Below are positions 1 to 9,781 of a DNA stretch of 64,000 bases, in pieces; the stretch's first letter is position 1; each line of letters starts with the position of its first letter. Below the pieces are notes generated by a model. It was given only the letters and a program-made list of their open reading frames with translations, searched no databases and was not told the origin of the DNA. The DNA comes from Rhizobium sp. CCGE531 (GTDB lineage: Bacteria; Pseudomonadota; Alphaproteobacteria; Rhizobiales; Rhizobiaceae): NCBI RefSeq assembly GCF_003627795.1, contig NZ_CP032684.1, forward strand, positions 721,001 to 785,000, given 5' to 3'. A program made the translations under genes and the position numbers.

Positions 1-722
1 TGGGCGGCGGCGTCGGCCTCTCGGCGCATGGCAGCCATCGTGTCGTCACCGAGCGCACGCGCCTCGCCATGCCGGAGACAGGCATCGGCTATTTCCCGGA
101 TGTCGGCGCAACCTGGCTGTTGCCGCGCGCGCCGGGCGAAGCCGGAACATGGATGGGGCTGGCCGGCCTTGTTATCGGCGCCGCCGATGCAATCCATGCG
201 CGCTTCGCTGATCACTGCCTGCCGTCCTCGGACTTGCCGGTTCTGGTCGATGCAGTCGCTTCACTTCCCCTCTCGGTCTCTGCCGCAGACGTGCATGCGC
301 TGATCAAGACAATGGCCGTGGAAGCAGGCGGGAGCCGGCTTGCGGCAAACCGCGATGTGATCGACCGCGCCTTTGCAAGCGATACGGTTGAAGGCATCCT
401 GCAGGCATTGGCGAGCGAACCGTCAGAGTTTGCCACTGAGGCCGCCGGCGTGATCGCCAGCCGCTCGCCGACCAGCCTGAAATTGACGCTGCGGCTGCTG
501 CGGGCGGGGAGGGCAAGTGCCGACCTCGCCGAATGCCTCGATCGTGAACTCGGCGCATGCATGGGCATATTGTATAATCACGATTTCTACGAAGGCGTGC
601 GCGCTGCCGTCATCGACAAGGATCGCAATCCGAAATGGTCGCCGGCCACTCTTGCCGAGGTGACGCCGGGTGATATCGACCGCTTCTTCGTGCCGGCGCA
701 ACCGCCGCTTTTCTCGAATTAA
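1..722 (+). CDS. 3-hydroxyisobutyryl-CoA hydrolase, C-terminal part (5' end outside window)
   Basis: This is the C-terminal part of a crotonase-fold enzyme. Its reading frame is open from base 3, so the start lies upstream of the window. The visible protein opens with a GGGVGLS loop (the oxyanion-hole region of crotonases), followed by MPETGIGYFPDVGA. That sequence matches the active-site stretch of 3-hydroxyisobutyryl-CoA hydrolases (MPE-x-GIG-x-FPDVG) rather than ordinary enoyl-CoA hydratases. The enzyme frees 3-hydroxyisobutyrate from its CoA ester in valine breakdown. The next gene, mmsB, starts 22 bases later and encodes the enzyme that oxidises that product, so the two form a pathway pair. 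The family call is firm; substrate preference is inferred from the motif and the neighbour. Confidence 0.88.
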   Translation, partial: GGGVGLSAHGSHRVVTERTRLAMPETGIGYFPDVGATWLLPRAPGEAGTWMGLAGLVIGAADAIHARFADHCLPSSDLPVLVDAVASLPLSVSAADVHALIKTMAVEAGGSRLAANRDVIDRAFASDTVEGILQALASEPSEFATEAAGVIASRSPTSLKLTLRLLRAGRASADLAECLDRELGACMGILYNHDFYEGVRAAVIDKDRNPKWSPATLAEVTPGDIDRFFVPAQPPLFSN

Positions 723-744
723 CGGATTATGGGAGGAAAACGTC

Positions 745-1626
745 ATGTCACGGATCGCATTCATCGGCCTCGGCAATATGGGAGGCCCGATGGCCGCCAA
801 TCTCGTCAAGGCCGGCCATGCCGTCACCGGTTTCGACCTTTCGCATGATGTGCTGAAGGCAGCCGAAGCGTCCGGCGTGAAGGCCGCCAACGTGCTGACC
901 GAGGCCCTGGCCGATGCAGAAGTGGTCGTGACGATGCTGCCGAAGGGCCAGCATGTCCTGACCGTCTGGACTGATGTGCTGCGGTCCCTGCCGAAGGGGA
1001 CCCTGCTGATCGACAGCTCCACCATCGATGTCGACAGCGCCCGCAAGGCGCATGCGATGGCCGGTGAAGTTGGCTGCCTTTCGCTCGACGCGCCGGTGTC
1101 CGGCGGGACCGGCGGTGCCGCCGCCGGCACGCTCACCTTCATGGCCGGCGGCTCCCCAGAGAGCTTTGCGGCCGCCAAGCCGCTGCTTGAGGTGATGGGC
1201 AAAAAGATCGTCCATTGCGGCGATGCCGGCGCCGGCCAGGCGGCGAAGATCTGCAACAACATGATCCTCGGCATTTCCATGATCGGCGTCTGCGAGGCCT
1301 TCGTGCTCGGCGAAAAGCTCGGCCTTTCGCATCAGGCCCTCTTCGATGTCGCCTCCACCTCGTCAGGCCAATGCTGGTCGATCAACACCTATTGCCCGGT
1401 GCCCGGACCCGTACCGACCTCGCCCGCCAACAACGATTACAAGCCCGGCTTTGCGGCAGCCTTGATGCTCAAGGATCTGCGCTTGTCGCAGGAGGCCGCC
1501 CTCTCCAGCGGCGCATCCACGCCTTTGGGGGCGGAGGCGGCGCAGCTCTACGGGCTCTTTGAAAAGCTCGGCAATGGTAATCGCGATTTTTCGGCCATTA
1601 TCGAGATGTTTCGCGAGGCGAATTGA
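745..1626 (+). CDS. mmsB: 3-hydroxyisobutyrate dehydrogenase
   Basis: Oxidises 3-hydroxyisobutyrate to methylmalonate semialdehyde with NAD+, a step of valine degradation in the cytoplasm. The 293-residue protein has the family's usual length. It starts with a Rossmann nucleotide-binding motif (GLGNMGGPMA, residues 8-17), followed by the substrate-binding signature DAPVSGGTGGA (115-125) and the catalytic lysine region GAGQAAKICNNM, where K168 is the expected catalytic residue. The ATG at 745 is chosen because GGGAGG lies just upstream. An in-frame extension to 670 would run into the preceding gene. It is co-directional with the hydrolase gene before it and probably in one operon. A related beta-hydroxyacid dehydrogenase such as tartronate semialdehyde reductase is the main alternative; the neighbour favours mmsB. 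Confidence 0.92.
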   Translation: MSRIAFIGLGNMGGPMAANLVKAGHAVTGFDLSHDVLKAAEASGVKAANVLTEALADAEVVVTMLPKGQHVLTVWTDVLRSLPKGTLLIDSSTIDVDSARKAHAMAGEVGCLSLDAPVSGGTGGAAAGTLTFMAGGSPESFAAAKPLLEVMGKKIVHCGDAGAGQAAKICNNMILGISMIGVCEAFVLGEKLGLSHQALFDVASTSSGQCWSINTYCPVPGPVPTSPANNDYKPGFAAALMLKDLRLSQEAALSSGASTPLGAEAAQLYGLFEKLGNGNRDFSAIIEMFREAN

Positions 1627-1718
1627 GGATTGCCCGATAGTTGGCCGGGGTGAGGGGCGAGGCACTAGGAGGCGGCGTCAACGAACATGCCTGACCTGCC
1701 GATCTCAATCGCTTCAAC

Positions 1719-3788
1719 TCACCGCCACATGCCGCGCATCCGCGCACCCACATCGACGCGCACCTGTCGCGCCCGGATGGCGGCGGGGCTTTCGGCTTTC
1801 GCTTGTGGCCAGCCGCAAACCTCGAAAAACTGCAGCAATGTCGCCGGGATGAAGCGGGTGCGTGAGGCGAAGACATGTTTATCGCCCTGCGCATGCTGGC
1901 CATGCACGAAAAACCGTTGCGGGGTGACGAGGTCGAGATTGTCCTTCGCCCGGGTCATGGCGACATAGAGCAGCCGCCGTTCCTCTTCGATCTCGGCGGA
2001 TGATCCGACGGCGAGATCGGCGGGGATGCAGCCGTCGACGGCGTTGAGGATGAAGACCTTCGTCCATTCCTGCCCCTTGGCGGAATGGATAGTCGAAAGG
2101 ATCAGATAATCCTCGTCGAGCAGTGGCGCGCCTGCCTGATCGCTGGTCGCGTCAGGCGGATCGAGCGTCAGTTCGGTGAGGAAGCGCTCGCGCGAGCCGT
2201 AGCCCGCGGCAATCTGTTCGAGCTGGACGAGATCCGCCTGGCGCGTCGCAGCATCCTCATGCACGCGTTCCAGATGCGGCTCATACCATTGGCGAACCAG
2301 GCCGATTTCCGCCGGCCATCCGGCCTTGCCGCTTTTGACGTCCCGCATCGTCTCGACGAAAGCGGTCCAGTCGTCTCCCGTGCGCGGAGGCGGGGGAAGC
2401 TGCGTCAGCGCCGTGATCGGGCTTGCCTCCTCGCCGATCTGATCGAGCACGCGCTGTGCCGTGGAAGGACCGACGCCGGGCAGAAGCTGCATCAGGCGGA
2501 AGCCGGCCACGCGGTCTCGCGGGTTCTGGGCGAAGCGCAGCGCCGCCAGCATGTCCTTGACATGGGCGCTGTCGAGAAACTTCAGCCCGCCGAATTTGAC
2601 GAAGGGAATGTTGCGCCGGGTGAGCTCCACTTCCAAGGGGCCGCTGTGGCTGGAGGTGCGGAAGAGCACGGCCTGCTGCTTCAGCCTTGCGCCGCCCTCG
2701 CGATTTTCCAGCACCTGGTCGGCGATGTAGCGCGCCTGATCGGCCTCGTCGCGCACCGTCACCAGCCGCGGGCGTTCCGTGCTCTGCCGCTCGGTGCGCA
2801 GGTTCTTGGTGAAGCGCTCCGAGGCAAGATCGATCACGGCATTGGCGGCGGCCAGAATGGGCTGTGTCGAGCGATAGTTGCGGTCGAGCGTGACGATATC
2901 GGCCGATGGCGTGAAAGCCTTGGGGAAATCGAGAATGTTGCGTACGGTCGCGGCACGGAAGGAGTAGATCGACTGCGCGTCGTCGCCGACGACGGTCAAT
3001 CCTCGGCCATCCGGTTTCAGGGCCAGCAGGATGGAGGACTGCAGCCGGTTGGTGTCCTGATATTCATCAACAAGCACATGATCGAAACGGCTGCCGATAT
3101 CCTCCGCGATCAGCGGCTCCTGCAGCATATGCGCCCAGTAGAGCAGCAGGTCGTCGTAGTCGAGCACGTTCTGCACCTGCTTCGCCTCGACATAGGCGGC
3201 AAAGAGATCGCGCAGCTGCTGCTCCCACATGGCGCACCAGGGGAAGAAGTCGCGCAGCACGCCGTCGAGCGGCGCTTCCGCATTGACGGAGCGCGAATAG
3301 ATGGCAAGACATGTCGCCTTGGTCGGAAAGCGGTTCTCGGTCTTGGAGAAGCCGAGGTCGTGGCGCGCGAGGTTCATCAGGTCGGCGCTGTCTTCCCGAT
3401 CGTGGATCGTGAAGGCCGGGTCGATGCCGATCTGTTCGGCATAGTCACGCAGCAGGCGCGCGCCGATGCCATGGAAGGTGCCGCTCCAGGCAAGCGCATC
3501 GGCGTTGATGCCGGCATTCGCACCCAGCACCTCGCGGCAGATCCGCTCGACGCGGCGGCCCATTTCGGCGGCGGCACGGCGCGAGAATGTCATCAGCAGG
3601 ATCCGGCGCGGGTCGGCGCCCTTGACGATCAGATGCGCCACGCGATGGGCAAGCGTATTCGTCTTGCCGGAGCCGGCGCCTGCGATGACGAGCAGCGGTC
3701 CGGCGACATGGCCGTTGCCTGCGGTCGTGCCGTGTTCCACCGCCAGCCGCTGCTCCGGGTTCAATTTTTCCAGATAGGCGGCAGTCAT
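1719..3788 (-). CDS. UvrD/PcrA-type superfamily 1 ATP-dependent DNA helicase
   Basis: A 3'-5' DNA helicase of the UvrD/Rep/PcrA group, expected to act in repair or replication restart. All SF1A motifs are visible in the 689-residue protein: Walker A GAGSGKT (37-43), the TFSRRAA motif near 68, Walker B with DEYQDTN (241-247), VGDDAQSIYSFRA, the arginine motif in LDRNYRST, and near the C terminus TIHSAKGQEW followed by LLYVAMTRAK. The start at 3788 has AGGAG a few bases upstream; a longer ATG start at 3821 lacks such a site. Its C terminus is shorter than that of E. coli UvrD, so it may be a second, UvrD-like paralogue rather than uvrD itself. It is convergent with mmsB, with no obvious terminator in the 92-base gap. 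Confidence 0.9.
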   Translation of the reverse strand: MTAAYLEKLNPEQRLAVEHGTTAGNGHVAGPLLVIAGAGSGKTNTLAHRVAHLIVKGADPRRILLMTFSRRAAAEMGRRVERICREVLGANAGINADALAWSGTFHGIGARLLRDYAEQIGIDPAFTIHDREDSADLMNLARHDLGFSKTENRFPTKATCLAIYSRSVNAEAPLDGVLRDFFPWCAMWEQQLRDLFAAYVEAKQVQNVLDYDDLLLYWAHMLQEPLIAEDIGSRFDHVLVDEYQDTNRLQSSILLALKPDGRGLTVVGDDAQSIYSFRAATVRNILDFPKAFTPSADIVTLDRNYRSTQPILAAANAVIDLASERFTKNLRTERQSTERPRLVTVRDEADQARYIADQVLENREGGARLKQQAVLFRTSSHSGPLEVELTRRNIPFVKFGGLKFLDSAHVKDMLAALRFAQNPRDRVAGFRLMQLLPGVGPSTAQRVLDQIGEEASPITALTQLPPPPRTGDDWTAFVETMRDVKSGKAGWPAEIGLVRQWYEPHLERVHEDAATRQADLVQLEQIAAGYGSRERFLTELTLDPPDATSDQAGAPLLDEDYLILSTIHSAKGQEWTKVFILNAVDGCIPADLAVGSSAEIEEERRLLYVAMTRAKDNLDLVTPQRFFVHGQHAQGDKHVFASRTRFIPATLLQFFEVCGWPQAKAESPAAIRARQVRVDVGARMRGMWR

Positions 3789-4055
3789 CAATTCTCCTGG
3801 ATGGACGAGGAAGCCGGGCACGATCCGCGACGAATCGCAGCCATGAAAATATCTGAGCGTTCTATGGATGTTCCGAATCGACCGGACCTGTCAAGCTTGG
3901 GGAAATTCCCTCGTCGATGCGAAGTTTTGCGTAAGAATTTCATTCGGATTTGGCCGAGGTGGCTCGAAAAGGACTTTGTTCGTTCTTATGTATCATGATG
4001 GCGCGGCAGTCTTGAGCATGGGTGTTAGTAGTGCGTTGAGTGAAGGTTTCCGAAT

Positions 4056-4931
4056 ATGAACGAAACGATCGCCACTGGGCTGCGCCTGCCTGGCGGACTG
4101 GTGGCTCTGCCGGATGGGCGCATCGCGCTTGTTGAGACGGATCCGAGTCGCCGCTATCTGAAGCTTTTAAGCACGAGCGGCGCCTATGAGGAGCTGTGTC
4201 GGATCGGCGGCAGCCCGACCGGAATTGCGATCGATGGGGACGGCTGCTTCTGGGTGGCCGGCGGCCCGGAGAATTCGCTCATCAGGCTCTCGCCGCAAGG
4301 CCGGATCCGCCAGGTGATAGAAGGGAGTGCCGACGGCCCGTTTCTCTATCCGAACGCGCTCGCTTTCGGTCCCGACGGCCTGCTTTACATGACCGATTCG
4401 GGCATTCGCCTCACCGACCTGCTGGAAAGAGGGCATATCCATCCAGATTTTTTCAAGGCTGCCTATAATGGCTGCGTCTATCAGATCGATCCCGCCGAAG
4501 GCCGGGTGATCCGCGTCCTGGCCGCCGGCCTGCTGCTTGCCAGCGGCATCGCCTTCGGGCCTGACGGGCTGCTTTACTACAGCGAGACGCTGACCGGAAA
4601 AATCCATCGGCAGATCGTCGGCGGACGGCAGGAGATGTTCGCGCAATCGATGACGTCGCCCGCGGTAAACGTGCTGCGCGGGCCATCGGGCCTGGCCTTC
4701 GATCGCAGCGGCACGCTTTATTGTGCCATGTCTGGCCTTGGCGAAATTTGTCTGATCGATACCGAGGGCAAGATGGCCGGCCATATCCGAACCAATGGCG
4801 CGCGACCGGGCGGCATCGCCTTCACCGTCGATGGCAAGCACCTGCTCGTCAGCGAACAGGAAAAGGGTGTCGTGGAGAAGATAACGGCGCCCCGTCCGGG
4901 CCTGCCGTTGCATATGCCGTCCATTTCCTGA
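4056..4931 (+). CDS. SMP-30/gluconolactonase-like beta-propeller protein
   Basis: The 291-residue protein is built from repeated blades of the SMP-30/gluconolactonase/NHL type. Phrases such as GPDGLLYMTDSG, GPDGLLYYSETLTGKI and DGKHLLVSEQEKG recur about every 45-50 residues. Members of the superfamily are lactonases or ligand-binding propellers. The exact substrate cannot be told from the sequence. No signal peptide is visible, so it is probably cytoplasmic. The ATG at 4056 is preceded by GAAGG. The gene stands alone between divergent helicase and convergent secDF genes, and a 12-bp hairpin follows it. Function beyond the fold is unknown. Confidence 0.8.
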   Translation: MNETIATGLRLPGGLVALPDGRIALVETDPSRRYLKLLSTSGAYEELCRIGGSPTGIAIDGDGCFWVAGGPENSLIRLSPQGRIRQVIEGSADGPFLYPNALAFGPDGLLYMTDSGIRLTDLLERGHIHPDFFKAAYNGCVYQIDPAEGRVIRVLAAGLLLASGIAFGPDGLLYYSETLTGKIHRQIVGGRQEMFAQSMTSPAVNVLRGPSGLAFDRSGTLYCAMSGLGEICLIDTEGKMAGHIRTNGARPGGIAFTVDGKHLLVSEQEKGVVEKITAPRPGLPLHMPSIS

Positions 4932-4996
4932 AGTGCTTTACGATCTTCGGGTGGCGCTCGCGTGCATTTTGCTCGGTCTGCTTTCGTCCTGCTGAC

Positions 4997-5023
4997 GGAC
5001 ATGCCCGGCGCCCGGGCATGTCC
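4997..5023. terminator. hairpin between convergent genes
   Basis: A perfect 12-bp inverted repeat (GGACATGCCCGG / CCGGGCATGTCC) with a 3-base loop lies between the 3' ends of the propeller gene and secDF. There is no strong T run on either side. It is read as a bidirectional terminator because of its position and stem strength. Confidence 0.55.
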
Positions 5024-5043
5024 TGTTCTCATATATTGGCTGC

Positions 5044-7602
5044 TTATTCGGCCGCGGGGATCTGCTTGTTGTCCTTGCCGGACTTGTCGTCCGCCGGCTT
5101 GGCGTCGTTGGCGACAGCCTTGGCATGACGGCGGCGCCAGTCGCCGAGGAAGAGCAGGATCGGCGCTGCGATGAAGATCGACGAGGCGCCAGCGACAAGT
5201 ATGCCGAACACCATCGGGATCGCGAAGCTGGAGACGGCGCTGCCGCCCCAGATCGCCATCGGCACCAGCGCCAGGAAGGCGGTGGCGTTGGTATAGAGGC
5301 TTCGCGCCAGGGTCTCGTTGATCGACTTGTCGATGATATCGCGCAGCGGCATCGACTTGTAGAGCCGCATGTTTTCACGCATGCGGTCATAGACCACCAC
5401 CTTATCGTTCACCGAATAACCGACGAGCGTCAGGATCGCGGCGATGGCCGTCAGGTTGAAATCGAGGCCGGTGATCGCAAAGAAGCCGATTGCCTTGGTG
5501 ATGTCGAGTACCAGCGTGACGATCGCGCCGACCGCGAACGGCCATTCGAAACGATACCAGATGTAGAACAGCATCGCCAGGCTGGCGATCACGACCGACA
5601 GGATGCCGGCCCAGGCAAGCTCGCCCGAGACCTTCGGACCGATGACATCGGTGCCTTCGATGGTCGCGCTCGGGTCGATCTTGATGATTTCTGCCTTGAG
5701 CTTGGTCACTGCCGCCGTCTGAGCCTCTTCGCCGCCGTCCTGGCGCTGGGCGCGGACAAGAAGGCTGTTATTATCGCCGAAGGACTGCAGTGAAATTTCG
5801 CCGAGGCCGAGCGTGTTCAGGCCCTCGCGGAACGTCGCCAGATCGGCCGCATCCTTGGTCTTCACCGACATCTGGATGCCGCCGCGGAAATCGACGCCGT
5901 AGTTGAGGCCCGGATGGATGAATAGCACCACCGAGGCGATCGACAGGATCGCCGAGACGGTGACGCCGAAGAAGCGGGCCTTCATGAACTGGATGTGCTT
6001 GTCATAGGGGCTGAAGGGGATCAGCGGCCTGATGTTGATCACCTTCAGCTTGCGGCGACGGGTGATGGCGATCATCACGACGCGCACGAAGGCGACGGAG
6101 GTGAACATCGAGATGATAAGGCCGAGACCCATGGTCACGGCAAAGCCGCGAACCGGGCCGGAGCCAAAATAGAACAGGATAGCGGCGGCGATCAGGGCTG
6201 TCATGTTGCCGTCGATAATCGTCGAATAGGCCTTCTTGAAGCCGTTATCGATGGCGGCGAAGGCGCCGCGGCCCTTGCGGGTTTCTTCGCGGATGCGCTC
6301 GTTGATGAGAACGTTGGCATCAACCGCAAGGCCGATACCGAGGACGACGCCGGCGATGCCGGGCAGTGTCAGCGTGGCGCCGACCAGCGTCAGGGCCGAG
6401 AAGGTCAGGATCGTGTGGATGAGCAGCGCAACATTCGCGAGAATCCCCCAGGCGCCGTAGAGCACGAAGATGAAGGCGGCAACCAAGGCGAAGCCGATCA
6501 GGCCGCTATAGATGCCTTTCTGGATCGCGTCGCTGCCGAGGTCGGCGCCGACGGTGCGCTCTTCGATGACCGTGAGCTTGGCGGGCAGGGCGCCGGCGCG
6601 CAGCAGGGCAGCAAGCGTGGTGGCGCTGTCTGCGGTGAAATTGCCGGAGATCTGGCCCGAACCGCCGGTGATCGCCTCGCTAATATTCGGTGCGCTCAAC
6701 ACCTTGTTGTCGAGGACGATGGCGAAGGGCTTGCCGACATTTTCGCGGGTGATTTCGGCAAAGCGGTTGGCGCCGGCGCTATCGAAGCGGAAGGTGACGA
6801 GCGGCTGGTGCGTGTTCGGATCGAAGCCGACGCGAGCGTCCGTCAGCCGGTCGCCGGACAATTCGATACGGTCGAGAACCGGATAGCTGGTGCCCCTATC
6901 GTCCTTGAGGATGGTGACGCCGGGGCCGGGATTGTTCGGATCGGCGTTGTCGGCAAGCAGGTGGAAGGACATCTTCGCGGTGGAGCCGAGAAGTTCGCGC
7001 AGGTGCGACGGGTCTTGCGCGCCCGGAAGCTGGACGAGAACGCGGTTCGGGCCGACGCGCTGGATGGTCGGCTCGGCGACGCCGACTTGGTCGACGCGCT
7101 TGCGGATGACTTCCAGGCTCTGCTGAACGGCGGAATCGACATTGGCGGAGATGCCCGCCTTCGAGAAGGACATCGCGATGGACGCGCCGTTCGGCGTGAT
7201 GTTCAGGTCGGATTGTCCGGCCGAAAGGCCCGCGGTGATCGTATTGGCGAGCGTGTGCAGCTGCGTCACGGCATCGTTGCTCTGCGTGGCGTCATTGAGC
7301 GTCACGACGATCTGATCGCCGTTGCGGACGACCGAACGGACCTGGATATTCTTGTCGCGCAGTACGCGGCGTGCATCCTGCTGCAGCGACTGCAGCCGTC
7401 CGTTGGTCAGATCCTTCTCGTCGACTTCGAGCACGAGATAGGAACCGCCGCGAAGGTCGAGGCCGAGAGACACCTGGCTATGCGGCAACCAGGATGGGAT
7501 TTTGCTGAGAGCCGCCGGCGGCAGCACATTCGGCAGGGCGATAAGAAGGCCAAGCAGGATGACGACTGTATAAAGCGCCACGAGCCATGGTGAGGTGCGC
7601 AT
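5044..7602 (-). CDS. secDF: protein translocase subunits SecD and SecF, fused
   Basis: An inner-membrane accessory of the Sec translocase that uses the proton gradient to pull proteins into the periplasm. The 852-residue protein is a natural SecD-SecF fusion. The SecD half starts with a membrane segment and the D1 motif LGLDLRGG (about 46-53), then a large periplasmic domain and six-helix membrane block with GIGLAVDANVLINERIREE. The SecF half repeats the plan from about residue 530, with GVDFRGG and VGYSVNDKVVVYDRMREN. The C terminus is a basic, Lys/Asp-rich tail. Fused SecDF occurs in several rhizobia and in Bacillus. The start ATG at 7602 is followed at once by a typical membrane anchor. 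No yajC gene is visible next to it. Confidence 0.97.
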   Translation of the reverse strand: MRTSPWLVALYTVVILLGLLIALPNVLPPAALSKIPSWLPHSQVSLGLDLRGGSYLVLEVDEKDLTNGRLQSLQQDARRVLRDKNIQVRSVVRNGDQIVVTLNDATQSNDAVTQLHTLANTITAGLSAGQSDLNITPNGASIAMSFSKAGISANVDSAVQQSLEVIRKRVDQVGVAEPTIQRVGPNRVLVQLPGAQDPSHLRELLGSTAKMSFHLLADNADPNNPGPGVTILKDDRGTSYPVLDRIELSGDRLTDARVGFDPNTHQPLVTFRFDSAGANRFAEITRENVGKPFAIVLDNKVLSAPNISEAITGGSGQISGNFTADSATTLAALLRAGALPAKLTVIEERTVGADLGSDAIQKGIYSGLIGFALVAAFIFVLYGAWGILANVALLIHTILTFSALTLVGATLTLPGIAGVVLGIGLAVDANVLINERIREETRKGRGAFAAIDNGFKKAYSTIIDGNMTALIAAAILFYFGSGPVRGFAVTMGLGLIISMFTSVAFVRVVMIAITRRRKLKVINIRPLIPFSPYDKHIQFMKARFFGVTVSAILSIASVVLFIHPGLNYGVDFRGGIQMSVKTKDAADLATFREGLNTLGLGEISLQSFGDNNSLLVRAQRQDGGEEAQTAAVTKLKAEIIKIDPSATIEGTDVIGPKVSGELAWAGILSVVIASLAMLFYIWYRFEWPFAVGAIVTLVLDITKAIGFFAITGLDFNLTAIAAILTLVGYSVNDKVVVYDRMRENMRLYKSMPLRDIIDKSINETLARSLYTNATAFLALVPMAIWGGSAVSSFAIPMVFGILVAGASSIFIAAPILLFLGDWRRRHAKAVANDAKPADDKSGKDNKQIPAAE

Positions 7603-7695
7603 GGGTATTATCCTTGAAAATACGCTGATGCCGGCGGTCGGGCCGCTGGCGGACTTAAGGTCATGTCGGAGATACGGCGCGTCCGCGCCGACAGC

Positions 7696-8115
7696 TTACG
7701 CGAAGTCGCTCGGAGGGCCGCGCGCGAAATAGGCGCTAAATGCCAGGGGTTCGAGCCGAGCAGCATCGCCGGGATGGCGTGGCTGCCAGGGCGTGGCCAG
7801 ATAGCCGAGAGAGGGGAGGGGCGCGAGTATCGCCGGTCCGATATCATGCCAGGTGGCCTTCGGCGTTACCAGGCGGTCGGCAACGACGATGCCGCGCACC
7901 GGATCGCGCAGGGAAAGGTAGAGCGGTCGGCTATCCTTGCCGGAGGAGAGAGCATCCGCATCCGCGCGCGCGGCCAGATTGATGCCGCCACCGAGCGCCA
8001 GTCCGATATAGGCGAAAAACGCGACGAACAGCGAGGCGATCACGCGCGCTCCGGCGCGGTGCGTCCTGTCGTCTCTATCTTCGCTGTCGGCGGCGCCGAA
8101 TTCGAGCGGGCTCAA
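7696..8115 (-). CDS. hypothetical membrane-anchored protein
   Basis: I do not recognise this protein. It has a charged N terminus, one hydrophobic segment (IASLFVAFFAYIGLALGGG, about 26-44) and a roughly 95-residue domain with no familiar motif that would lie outside the membrane. The first possible start is a TTG at 8115 without a clear ribosome site. A GTG at 8043 has GGAG five bases upstream but would begin directly at the hydrophobic segment. It lies between secDF and the glycosyltransferase gene on the same strand, 93 bases upstream of secDF. Codon use looks normal for the region, so it is probably a real gene, but start and function are open. Confidence 0.45.
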   Translation of the reverse strand: MSPLEFGAADSEDRDDRTHRAGARVIASLFVAFFAYIGLALGGGINLAARADADALSSGKDSRPLYLSLRDPVRGIVVADRLVTPKATWHDIGPAILAPLPSLGYLATPWQPRHPGDAARLEPLAFSAYFARGPPSDFA

Positions 8116-8284
8116 CGGTCGGAAATGCCTTTATTCCTTTGCCGGCGCGAACGCCGGCGGTTCGGTCATGATATCAGGACGCCTCGCGTCTTCATAGTGC
8201 GGCCTGTCATGATGCACTTGTGCGAACGGGTCAACCGTTGCGCTGGCGATTTCTTGCCGTCCTACGACAATGGTCTCCAAAGGC

Positions 8285-9781
8285 TCAGGGCTTGGGCGCA
8301 AGGCATGATGCTTCGACGCGATAGGCATGAAGCGTCTTGCCCTTCATGTCGCCGAACGGCGGCGACCAGCTCTTGATGAGGTCCACCTGGCTACCCGGAC
8401 AGTCGAACGAGCCGTTGTCGATATACAGCACCGGCCCGGTCACATCGGCCGGCAGGGAGAAATTCTGCTCGTAGTAGTTATTGGGAAAACCGGCGAACTT
8501 GCGGGCATAGATCCGGAAGGGCTTGCCCTTCAACGTATAGTAAAGATCGGCGAGGATATCGCGATCCTCGGCCACGATGACCGGTGTCTTCGCCTCAGTC
8601 GCTATGTCGGCGATTTCCTGGCTGATGATGGTGCGGCCGACATAGCGCTTCATGACGAGATCGCCGTTCGGCAGCTTGATGTCATAGGCAAAGACCGTCA
8701 TCACCGGGATGACGAAGGCGACGACGGCGCCGATGATCAGCGAGGTGCTCAATCCCTTCTTCGTCAGGCGGTAAAGCAGCCAGACCGCGAGTATGGTGCC
8801 GGCGGCATAGGCTGAGACCGCCCAGTTGGCATAGGCCTTGGCAAACAGGGCCTGCAGCGTGATCAGGGCCACGACGGGCACAGATAGCCAGAACAGCAGC
8901 TTTTCCCGGTCGTCGCTCTGTCCGCGGATCAGCCGCCATGTCGCCCACAGCAGGGCATAGAAGATGACCGGGCCGACGACGCCGAATTGCGCGCCGAAAA
9001 AGCCGAGCCCGTTGAGCACATGCTTCAAAAGGCCGTTGCTGCCACCATCCTTGCTCCATTGGGCAATGTTTTCGGTGTGCTTTATGGTCGCCGCATCATG
9101 AGCGAAGTTCCACCAGAGATTGGGGGAAACGACGATGGCGCCGACGATGGCGGCAATGGCAACGTCCCGCCAGGCGATGCGCGCCGAGCGCATTGTCAGC
9201 ATGGCGATGCCGACCCCCGGCAAAAGGAAGAGCACCGAATATTTCGTCAGGAAGGCGATGCCAAGACTGGCGCCGAGGATGAAAGCCTCGAGCGCCGAAG
9301 ACCGCTTGGTTAGGCCGAGAAAGGCCCAGACCGCGATCGTCACGAACAGGATCTGGATCGTGTCGGTCGATACCAGCACGGCCGAAAGCGAAGCGGCCGG
9401 AAGGGTGATGAAGATGACGCCGACCCACGGGGCAATCTCGCGTCCCTCCTCGCCGTCGATCAACCGCCGCGTGGTGCACATGAGCATCAGGGCGGTGGCG
9501 AGATGGAAGAGCGGCGCCGATATGCGGATCCAGAATGTCGAGTCCGACCCGGAGATCGTGTTGAAGAAACGGATCACCCAGGCGATCATCGGCGGCTTGG
9601 AATAGTAGCCGAAATCGAGATTCTGGCCCCAGAACCAATATTGCGCCTCGTCGACGAAGAGGTCGGTCCTGTTGACCAGCAGCATGAGGATACGCCAGAG
9701 CGTCCCTCCGAAGATGATCGCGAGGGCCACCTGCAGGGAAAGTTTCCGGGCAGTCGTTCGGGAATGGGTCGTGTCGAGCAT
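8285..9781 (-). CDS. membrane glycosyltransferase of the ArnT/PMT (GT39/GT83) type
   Basis: A polytopic inner-membrane glycosyltransferase of 498 residues that should use a polyprenyl-phosphate sugar as donor. The family signature is near the N terminus: after one membrane segment, the first loop has the acidic pair in LFVDEAQYWFW (D44, E45), followed by YYSKPPMIAWVIR, the arrangement seen in ArnT and bacterial PMT-like enzymes. About ten hydrophobic segments follow, and then a soluble C-terminal domain of about 130 residues. Acceptor (lipid A, protein or polysaccharide) cannot be read from the sequence. The ATG at 9781 is the first start. Nothing ties it to the flagellar genes except being upstream of them. 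Confidence 0.82.
   Translation of the reverse strand: MLDTTHSRTTARKLSLQVALAIIFGGTLWRILMLLVNRTDLFVDEAQYWFWGQNLDFGYYSKPPMIAWVIRFFNTISGSDSTFWIRISAPLFHLATALMLMCTTRRLIDGEEGREIAPWVGVIFITLPAASLSAVLVSTDTIQILFVTIAVWAFLGLTKRSSALEAFILGASLGIAFLTKYSVLFLLPGVGIAMLTMRSARIAWRDVAIAAIVGAIVVSPNLWWNFAHDAATIKHTENIAQWSKDGGSNGLLKHVLNGLGFFGAQFGVVGPVIFYALLWATWRLIRGQSDDREKLLFWLSVPVVALITLQALFAKAYANWAVSAYAAGTILAVWLLYRLTKKGLSTSLIIGAVVAFVIPVMTVFAYDIKLPNGDLVMKRYVGRTIISQEIADIATEAKTPVIVAEDRDILADLYYTLKGKPFRIYARKFAGFPNNYYEQNFSLPADVTGPVLYIDNGSFDCPGSQVDLIKSWSPPFGDMKGKTLHAYRVEASCLAPKP

Noticed and set aside
2085..3998. 637-codon open frame on the plus strand opposite the helicase gene
   Set aside because: It is antisense to a helicase with all SF1 motifs; its translation has no domain and reflects GC-rich codon bias in the opposite frame.
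5995..7593. 532-codon open frame on the plus strand opposite secDF
   Set aside because: Antisense shadow; low-complexity Asp/Gly/Arg composition, no motif, while secDF is certain.
8131..8328. 65-codon frame between the glycosyltransferase and the small membrane protein
   Set aside because: Overlaps the glycosyltransferase end by 44 bases, has no clear ribosome site, domain or hydrophobic segment.
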